From contig NC_035437.2 in NCBI RefSeq assembly GCF_002127325.2, positions 165,393,145-165,457,144 on the forward strand: a stretch of 64,000 bases of DNA, given 5' to 3'. Positions 55,403 to 64,000 of this stretch are shown one piece after another; position 1 is the stretch's first letter; each line of letters begins with the position of its first letter. The notes under the pieces were generated by a model that saw only the letters and a list, made by a program, of their open reading frames with translations, searched no databases and was not told the origin of the DNA. A program made the position numbers and the translations under genes. The DNA comes from Helianthus annuus (taxonomy: Eukaryota > Streptophyta > Magnoliopsida > Asterales > Asteraceae).

Positions 55403-56330
55403 TAAGGGTGTGTTTGTTTTTTTGTGAAAAATACCTGAAGGGGTATGGTCCCAGATCTCGCGTCAGCATGACCGCGAGTGACCATTACCCTTATTAAAAC
55501 CCCCACTAGCTAAAGACTTATCTGTGTCCGTGCGGGCACGCGCGAACACAGAGGTCGAATCCAATCTGCCCAGTGATGGAAGAGGACTTACCTGGAGTAT
55601 GAGAACGGTACCGCATCTAGTGTATGAAAACGGTGTACGCATAGCGATGCGGCCTAGCACTGCATCCTGTGAATACTTCTATCAATACAAGGGATATGGA
55701 TAACAGCAACAGTCACCACAAGTGGCGATGCGGCCTGGCACCGCATCCCATAGTCTTTGCCAGAAGGACAACACGGGAACAATGGCAGTTACCGCAGGTA
55801 GCGATGCGGCGCGGCACCGCATCCTGCCCACAAGGCAAGTGGGACTGACAGTACAGAGCAAGTGGCACCAATGACAGTCGCCTGTCAGGCCATACGTAAG
55901 CGACAGATTGACACTGCAGTAGGACGTGGCTTCACCTCCTCAACCGACAAGCCTGACACACCTGCATAAGGGTTGCACGTCGTCCGTCCGTCCTTTCAAC
56001 TCCTCCTTCACTCCTCGGCTATAAATACCAACCCCAAACCAGGTTTGAGGTATCTCTTCACAACTCTCTCTCACTACTACTACTATCACACTTTGTTTCC
56101 CAAGCAAACTACTGATTCTCACGCCGGAGAGTGGTAACAAGGAGCACCCCCCACCCCTCCAATGATGAATTAACGCGATATTTGTGTTTTACGAGTCACG
56201 GCTTGTTTCCTTGTGCAGGAGATCAACCGGCGGACGATCCAGCCAGCGATCCTCGAGGGGAAGGGATTAACCCTTCTTGACGAGACCAGTGAGTTAACCC
56301 TGCCCGGTTAACCATTGTTTTATCAGGACC
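55403..56330 (+). repeat. Solo or truncated LTR with hairpin repeats and TATA box
   Basis: Three spaced GATGCGG...CCGCATC hairpin units at 55645, 55726 and 55802 precede TATAAATA at 56020-56027 by 200-400 bases, followed by a CT-rich start region, a U5-like stretch with AGGAGATCAACCGGC. This is the layout of an LTR U3-R-U5, but no partner LTR or coding domain is in the window. Lineage unassigned. Confidence 0.5.
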
Positions 56331-57183
56331 TTTTATGTCTGCCTCACGCAGACCACGCGCAGACGTTTGAGTCTGTAGTGTGATTGTTTTTTGGAAGTGA
56401 TTTTATTAAAAAAGCTCTTCTAGACCTCTTCCTCACGCAGATCAAGACTCACATCTTCAAAGCTTTTCTCCTTCTCTGCTCTTTCAAAACACAACAAACC
56501 CTAGCATGTTCCTCCTCCTAGCCGACACCTCTACCTCCTCCGCCACCACCACATCTCCGTCACCTCCACTTCCTCTGCCACCTGCTGACATCATCGTCAT
56601 CGTCGTCGACCCCTGCTGCCTCGACAACCACCTCCTCTATCGCTGCTGCCTCACACAACCACCTCCTCTGTCGCTACATCAGTCATCGATCCATTCACAG
56701 ATTCATGTCTTTTTTTTGATAAATTGTTGTTTTTCATATTATGTTTCAATTAATGTTCATTGTTGAATTAAGGTGTTGATTGTCCAATAAATTGTTGTTT
56801 TTGTTCAGATTATGTTTCAATATTTTCATTGTTGAATTAAGTTGTTCATTGTTCATTACAAGATAAATTGTTATTTTTTTTTTCAGATTATGTTTTAATT
56901 ATTTTTTTTCAAATTAATGCTTAAATTGTTGAATTAAGGTGTTCATTGTTCTTAAATGGTTATGATTATTGCTTGATGTTCATTATAAGATTATTTGAAT
57001 ATATGGTTATGGTGTTCATTACAAGATTATTTGAATTAAGGTGTTCATTGCAGAAGTTAAAAACAAACAGGCTTCTTCTTGCAGACTGCAGAGGTTTGGT
57101 CCACCTCATCTGCTACAGATGTTTGCAGATGTGGTCCACAGACTGCAGACATTTTACCTTTAAAAAAACAAACAACACCTAAG
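56331..57183. mobile_element. Decayed TIR element, partial
   Basis: Right end ...TTTAAAAAAACAAACAACACCTAA is an inverted match to TAAGGGTGTGTTTGTTTTTTTG at 55403-55424. So the LTR above may have inserted into this element. ATGTCTGC/GCAGACAT arms are also inverted. A Ser/Thr/Pro ORF at 56506-56766 is low-complexity. Confidence 0.4.
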
Positions 57184-57707
57184 ACTCCAACCCTATTTAG
57201 CAAAGCATAGTGAGTTGCTAGACTGTAGACCATCGACCGAGACTACCAATATTGTGGGTATAGATGACTTTGTTCCATGCAACCATGTAATACTCCTATC
57301 TTTTAAAGAAAATCCAAAGAAAATGTTTTTTTTCTAGTAGCCACATGTTTATGAATTGTAATGGTGCTTTGTAGATTTAAAAATGGTAAGCACCAAGCAA
57401 TCAAGCATTGTAATTATAATGGGTTTCAAAAGTTTTCAATGACTTCCATATGATAAGGTTTTTGATTTCTAATGGACAAAACTTTGGTATTGCAAGGAAC
57501 TTATGATACTAACTTGACATTAAAGAGGAGTACGTAAATGGAGTCCACATCTATGGCATATATTCACATCGACTCCAAATGAGAAGTTGACAATTGCATA
57601 TATATTCACATATGACATAAGAGGATGGTATATTTTCATTTATACATTAGTGTTAACTGAATATACATCTATAGGAAGCTAGATAAAACGGTATTTTTAT
57701 GATGCTG
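57184..57707. other. Intergenic, no gene seen
   Basis: AT-rich without recognisable features. Confidence 0.5.
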
Positions 57708-59707
57708 TGTAACATTTGCGCTCTGTAAACACTGTACGATGTAGAACAATATCCATTATCAATGAAACAATGTGTTCTGGTCTCAATGTTTGTTTATTTT
57801 TGTTTGACAATTTCATTTTTGATTCTAGTTCGATTTCAAGCTTTTAATCGCTTTCTGGAAAGTTATACGCAAACTATTACGTAAACGTAATCAGTTAACG
57901 CGACAAAAACTCCGGAATAGTGACATAAGCTAATCATACCCTAAATACCCTTTACATAACTTAGAAATAGGTTTCGAAGGGCTAGGGACGACTAAAACAT
58001 GTTTATACAAGTATAGGGACTATTTACGACAAGTTATGAAAGTATGCTGATTCGTATAGCAACGTACACTCTGGAACATGATCATAAGCTAAACATACCC
58101 TAAATATCCTTTACATAGCTTAGAAATAAGTTTTGAGGGGTTCGGTATGCGAAAATACGCTTATTTGATCACAGGGACTAAAAGCGTCAAAACTGCGAAA
58201 GTATGCATTTTCGTGCATATTTAGCGTTCTGACCATATCCGGACATCCAAATATTTTTGTGATCACTAGAATAATGTATTTTAGTAATTGGAATACAAAA
58301 ACTTCATTCGTTTCGCAATTTGGGTCGTTTTCGCGTCCATTACGATTTCCGTCGTAATTAACCGAAAAACGCAACCGTACAGCCAAACGAACCGACATCC
58401 GTAACATTTTTTAGCATAATTCAAGTTAAATATACTTTAACTTCATCATGGAGCTTGAAAATGGGTTTGACGGGTGTTAGAAGTGCCGAAACGCGACGAA
58501 ACAAGTTTAGGGGCCAAAGCTATCAAAAAACAAAACTTCAGCCCCTGAAGCTAGCTTACGGACCGTATACCCTTGACCTTACGGTCCGTATAGAGTCTCC
58601 AGCATAGCAGATTCACTGAATCTGCAAATCAGCTGCTGAACTTGGTTTCTTTGCAACTTGTGGGCTGGTTTGTGTGATCTCCAAGTCCCCAAATCAGAAC
58701 ATTACAAGTGTGTGGTGATGATTATGCCTTGATCAATTCAAAAACACTTGCAATGATCTTAATAGTTCATGAAAATCTATATAAACCCAAGCCATTTCAT
58801 TCACAACTTGCTCATTCTTCTCATTCTTCTTCACCTGCTCTATTAGAGGCTCTCACACTTATTGAAGGCCTCCTACCTGGTTTTCTAGTTCTTTTTCTTC
58901 AAGCATTGGACCATTGTAAGTATTCATTCATGCTTGATTAGTTATTTTAAGCAAGAAAGTCAAACAGTGTTTGACTTTCAGCTTTGACCATGAATTGGTC
59001 AAGACAAACTTCATTTGAACTTTGCGACGTGAGCGCAATCAAGATGGTTATAGTCCCTTGTGACTATACCTACTGATTACCACGTTGACTAGTCGAAGTG
59101 ACGAGTCAAAGTTTCGGTCAAAATGCACGTTCATGTGCATTTTGCATCGAAACTATTTTCGGGTATCAAAACAGTTTTCTAACTTAGTTAAACATGTGTT
59201 TAACATGTTTAACTCGTCACTTTTAGTTTAATGCTTACTTAGGGTCGTAAGTCAAGCGGTCTAAACAACCGCTTAGACTTTCGCACCCGACCCGTTTGGT
59301 CGATCATTAGGATCCGACCAAATACATTAGGTGACCATAGTTGTATAGGGAATAACCTTCCGAGGTTATACCTTATGGTCACTTCGTTTAGTTAGTTGTA
59401 TGATAGGTAGTTTATATGCCTTAGGAAAATGACCAAAATGCCCTTTTTGCACATAATTTCATTTTAAGCATATGTAACCAAAGTTTTGACACCTAAAATG
59501 ATTTTGTAACATAATTAAACATGTTAGGGCATATAATACTTATCATAGGGCTAGTTAGACCATCCGAATGTGCTTTCACGCAAATGACGCGTTAAAGTAG
59601 CTTAAACTACCTTAACGGGTCATAACGAGTCAAAAGCACTTAGGATGGGTTTCAATTCAGAATGTAGGCTTTCTTAAACCATATCATATGAGTTCCAACA
59701 CTCATTT
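57708..59707 (+). repeat. Gypsy LTR, 3' part removed by a later insertion
   Basis: Possible start TGTAACATTTGCG at 57708. Contains palindromic ACGGACCGTA/TTACGGTCCGTA units (58558-58590), a TATATAAACC box near 58780, and an AGTCAAACAG...TGACTTTCAG block (58958-58982) as in 31090-31872. It stops abruptly at 59707 where the next LTR begins. Confidence 0.65.
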
Positions 59708-62128
59708 TGTAACGCCCTGCTTCTACGTACTTTCCATAATTAGAAAGCTCGCCTTGTAATGTTATTTTTGGAAATCTTGTATTATTATAGTCGTCTTCTC
59801 GTTGTAAAATACGAGACTTGGATCATAAATAAAATTCGTATTTCTTTAAATTCACCATCTACATATTCATACATGTTCATACGTTCGAATTCATTGTACA
59901 TCGAATCCTTATTTGTAATTCATACTTATACGATACTTATTCACGATGCATGTCCATGCTTGTCCTTAAATTGTTGATACCTAAAACCCCCTAATAATAT
60001 GCTTATTTATACAACGGTTAATCATCTAATATGTGACATATACTTGTCACTTACAAACATATTACATACTTGTACATTACACTTTTTACCTAGTTAAATC
60101 ATGTTTTATTTCATATTTCACCTTGTTACAAGTTAGGGGAAACATTGTTGCATATTATTACACAACTTAACTAACAAAATTACTCATTATAATGTTTTAA
60201 AAAAAAATAAAAAATAAAGAGATATGGCAGCCCCAATTCAGCAAAATTCAGCCCCATATAGTTGGGTTTTGTGGGCTAGTTTCAAGGTGTAACCCCTTCT
60301 AAACACTTCCAAAGCCCAACCCATTGAAACCCTAATCCTTCCCCCTATAAATACCACTTATAACCAGCCTCTCTACCACTTTTGCAACACTAAAAACTCT
60401 CAAAACATCCTCCAAACCGTAGCTGAAAGCAAAGGTTCGAGCAGATTGACACCCCTTCACGAAAATGAGCATAACTCACTCATTTCTTAACGAAATCACT
60501 TGATTCTTTTTCCTACTTACTTGGATAATCATGGGGTTCGATTCCTAGACTTCTCCTTGGAGAAATCAGACATGGAAATGCCCCGAAATCATCCATAAAC
60601 TTTCTGTTTGTTTTTATGTTCATCAAAAACTTGTTTATACCTATGTAACTTGTGTTCAACACATCTCATACCTATGTCCTAATGCTTACAACTTATCCCA
60701 TGGTTGGTTAAGCTTAAAAACAAGGTTGAGACATTTAAAATCAGAGGATTAAACCTCATAAACTTGGTGTTTTGTCTAGGGTTTCAACCCACAAATCATG
60801 TCAAACATAGCCTTTGATACATGAGTGATTAGGGAACAACTTGGGTTGTCCTACATACAATCCTCACATGATTTGATGATTTCTCTATAGTTAGGTTGTT
60901 TATGTTATTGTGCTAATCCTAGTTCGTGACCCTCCTTGGTTGTTTTTTTACATCAAGTGAAGTGGTGAACATTCAAGGGGTTCCTAAATGGAAGTATGTT
61001 CTTCCTACCCCATACATGACATCTATGATAACACGAGGTGCCTAAATGAAGATCCTAATCTTCTACCTCCTACTTGAATTATTGGACTAAATAATATGTA
61101 GTACTTAACCTAGATATATATATACACTCATTCGAACCTTTGATGTTGAACTCGTGTTTATATGTTAAAGTAGTAGAACATCACCTAAGACCTAAACCTT
61201 GTTGTGATTCTTATGGGTGTTCAACTCATGAAAACATTATCATAACCCTTGTGGTTACCAAGTGTCACACAAGTGTTAAGTGTTGAAGATGATTATTTTC
61301 ACATGCTATTCTCATATCTTACTTATATGTTGTTTTAATACCGAATCTCGACTCTAAGCATACCTGAACTTTAACCCTACACATTCAATCTTCTAACCTC
61401 ATCAACTCGTCAATAAATGGATAATTGGAAAGCATATGCAAACTTTGTGAGTATACTCGTATTTTCCCCTTTTTACTTTTACCACTTTTGGGGTGTAACA
61501 TGTTTATCTATCAACAAACTTACACATGAACATTTTGCTTAAACACATGAACATTCCTATAACATGCTTGTATACGTGATGGCTTGATGCTTTAAACTGG
61601 GATTTATCTTATGTGTTGAATTTATCATTAACTTCGTACGAGCCAAACCGTGACATATGTGGCGCTATAGGATTAACGACCCGCCCCTTTATCTCGGTTA
61701 TGTCATGAGCATATTGCGTTTTCTTGGTTTGATATGTTAGACACATACCATATTTAAAGGCTTATCTTGAATCACATGCTTGCTATGAGGAATTGTTCAA
61801 ACTTATCTTTTGCTATATACGTATCAAACTTGTATACTCGCCTTTGCTTTTGCATTGAACTTTATTTTAACATGTTACAGGTGGATGTTGACGATGCATG
61901 GAATCTAGTAGGATGCTTAGATACCCACTTAGAAAGAATTGTATTCGTATTGTATCATTTTATTATTCATGTTGTTGTACTTTGTTTCAAAACCTTGTAC
62001 TTGAATCTTTAGAAATGAAATGAAATGATTATTTAAATACTTGTCACAATTATTAGCGTTATGATGTCTCGAGCAATCTTCACACTTCGTCTCATCCCGA
62101 TGTTTCCGCCATTGGTTGGGGTGTGACA
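59708..62128 (+). repeat. 5' LTR of a gypsy element running off the right edge (2421 bp)
   Basis: Starts TGTAACGCCCTGC, ends GGGGTGTGACA, directly followed by a tRNA-iMet primer site. TATAAATA at 60346-60353. Inserted in the LTR fragment to its left (preceding five bases CATTT; the other TSD is outside the window). Confidence 0.82.
60346..60353 (+). promoter_or_regulatory. LTR TATA box
   Basis: TATAAATA after a C-rich stretch; expected start about 30 bases on. Confidence 0.6.
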
Positions 62129-62131
62129 GAT

Positions 62132-62145
62132 TGGTATCAGAGCCA
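62132..62145 (+). other. Primer binding site, initiator tRNA-Met
   Basis: TGGTATCAGAGCCA, three bases after the LTR end, same as in the element at 275-14539. Confidence 0.88.
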
Positions 62146-64000
62146 TAACTATAGGGAATTAGGAAAAGTAGGAATGCTTTAACCTAGTCTATAGTTCTAG
62201 AGCCTTATTCGTACCTTTTACTTAAAACTACTTGCATGCTATCTTATTTGCTTTTATTTATTCTCTTGATCTTGTAAGCATATGTGTCACTTATGCGTTA
62301 ACACTTAACATGCTATACTTATTTTTATTATGTGTTAATACCTGTTTCATCGTCTTATCCTTTATGTGTGTTCTTGACGTACTTTTTATGCATTAATATT
62401 CGTTTCATCATTTCACTTTTATTGTGATATTCTTGACATGTTATACTTGTTTGTTTAATCTTTAATATACATTTTCCTCACGCGTTTTACTCGACTATTC
62501 TAAATCCGACAACACACATATTACACAAACGAGAAGAGTTCACCCAAAATAGGCGTGAAACCCACAATTTGGTGAATGACTCTCAATCCTTCTACTTTTC
62601 TTTTTACACGGAATTCACCACCAAGTTAGGAGTGAAATCCTCACCTTGATGGAGAAATTCGAATTTCAAACTCTAGTGGACCCTCGCCAAAGTGTTGAAA
62701 TTAAATTTTGACCCGACGAGTACCAACCACACTTAGGATACGAAATCGTCAAGTTAGGGGTGAAACCCGCACCTTGGCGACTAGTTCCACTCCTTGATAT
62801 TTTTGTTAAATCCCGCCAAGTCTCGAGATTTCGATTGATTTGGGACATGTAGTAACCGGAAGGGTAAATACCGTTAACCGACTTGTCGGCGAGAGTATTT
62901 TACCTATTAGGCCAAAGCATGCTCCTCAAATTCAAAAGACTTTTCGACCACTTTGGTTAGTCAAAGTTCCATTTGGAACACTCCAAACTTTGGTCAAACA
63001 TGTGTTTCTATTGTTCATTGTATACGATGCAATCTTTCAACCTCGAGTTTACCTTGATTTCTCTTTTCACACGCACAACATATCGAACCTTTTCGATACA
63101 TTTATATATGCATGATTTTCATATAATTTAAATTCATATTCCTTGTAACAACTAGTGGAGAGGTATCATCGAGATTGGAGTGATTTCCTTACCTTGACGA
63201 TTAACTTCACTCCCCTTTTCTTAAAAATGACCTCACCAACGAGTTAGGGGTGATTCCCTTACCTAGGTGATCATTACCAAAACGTCTCTTCAAAATATCT
63301 TATTATGCAAACTCGATCATATTTTATACCCAAATTGTTTATCATTATTCAAAATACCCACTCATACCGATTTCAAAATACATTGATTTGTCAAGACGTA
63401 CTCAACTCATATACACGAGATTCTTAATCATGTCTTAAAACGTTTTATTACGCAAACTTCAAAACCTTACGAAATGCTACCTATCAATTTAATCGGCCCA
63501 ATGAAACTCTTGCCCATGAACTTCGTATTCGACTTAATCACTAAAACTTGCTCACATTATATCGTCATACTAGAGACTTCCATTCTTAATTGAAACCAAA
63601 CCAACCTTTCTCAATTACCTATAGGATCTTATAGATATTATGAGATCGTTTTACCAAAGAATATTTCCAACATCAACGAACCATTTGTCAAAACCCTTTA
63701 AAATGAACACTAAGACCTTTGATAAATCCCTTTTCCAAGGATCAACGTATTCACAAAAACTCCAAAATTTCTTGTTTTGATGAAACGAACTTACCTTTTC
63801 CTACACCTATTTTTCAAGACACGTGGGCAAGAAGACTCCATGGGGACCGACCATCTTCGGATTTCGTAAACTTTTTTAAAACAAAGGTAGCATTTCCATT
63901 CATTACAAAATACGATATGCATGACCAATAAGTACTTTATATCCTCTTACATATGCAAACTATATTCTACCTTTTTAAACCAAGCCCAATCTAAATTTGA
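62146..64000 (+). other. Leader of the right-hand gypsy element, with spaced hairpin-like repeats
   Basis: No gag or pol yet. At least five diverged copies of a phrase like GTTAGGGGTGAAACCC...ACCTTGGCGA lie near 62550, 62623, 62753, 63167 and 63248. Most can form a small GGTG/CACC or GTGA/TCAC stem. The remaining short ORFs (62840, 63719) show no family likeness. Confidence 0.55.

Noticed and set aside
56506..56766. 86-codon Ser/Thr/Pro-rich ORF
   Set aside because: Low-complexity CCTCC repeats inside a decayed transposon.
62550..63250. CRISPR-like array of spaced repeats
   Set aside because: Plant DNA with irregular spacing and diverged units inside a retrotransposon leader; not a CRISPR.

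Overview
This is plant nuclear DNA: AT-rich, intron-containing (GT-AG) and made mostly of nested transposons. It contains plant-specific families (a CLE peptide precursor, a plant RING-CH ubiquitin ligase, Ty1/copia and Ty3/gypsy elements, a plant Helitron). The style of the repeats suggests a eudicot, probably Asteraceae; that family-level guess is recall, not something proven by the sequence. Only two genes look like functioning host genes, both on the minus strand: a CLE45-like peptide hormone precursor (47773-48045) and an eight-coding-exon RING-CH (MARCH-type) E3 ligase (49859-54373).

Layout. 1-14965: a Ty3/gypsy chromovirus-type element (275-14539, 3.6-kb LTRs, TSD TCGGG) inserted into the dimerisation domain of an old hAT transposase. 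Its gag-pol has two in-frame stops and a lost RNase H aspartate. It also carries an extra proline/glutamine-rich ORF upstream of gag. 14966-30840: a long-TIR MITE split by a 15.46-kb Helitron (15209-30668, A|T insertion, genes on the minus strand). The Helitron encodes RepHel (one frameshift and one stop), an apparently intact five-exon RPA-like OB-fold protein, an F-box pseudogene, and two small spliced genes of unknown function (154 aa and 78 aa) with consistent reading phase. It also holds an opposite-strand fragment of the mitochondrial succinate dehydrogenase flavoprotein gene. 30841-37125: LTR, copia, SINE-like and Helitron-end remnants, a frameshifted TAF6 first-exon fragment, and a foldback element.

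37126-42209: a Harbinger-type MITE (TSD TTA) split by an intact, very young Ty1/copia element (37165-41960; identical 144-bp LTRs; uninterrupted 1459-aa polyprotein; TSD TCGTG). 42213-47770: a block of related sequence present twice in tandem, loaded with MITEs, ending just downstream of the CLE45-like gene. 48046-54800: CLE upstream region, a GTTCGTT-rich repeat, and the E3 ligase gene with MITEs in its introns. 54800-64000: remnants of at least three LTR elements, the last being the 5' LTR, primer site and leader of a gypsy element that runs off the right edge.

Functional links. RepHel (HUH nuclease plus Pif1-like helicase) and the RPA-like ssDNA-binding protein are the expected rolling-circle machinery; the two small spliced genes travel with them and are the most interesting unexplained items. 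All exon joins and frames given here were worked out by hand from splice consensus and reading phase; no database or transcript evidence was available.
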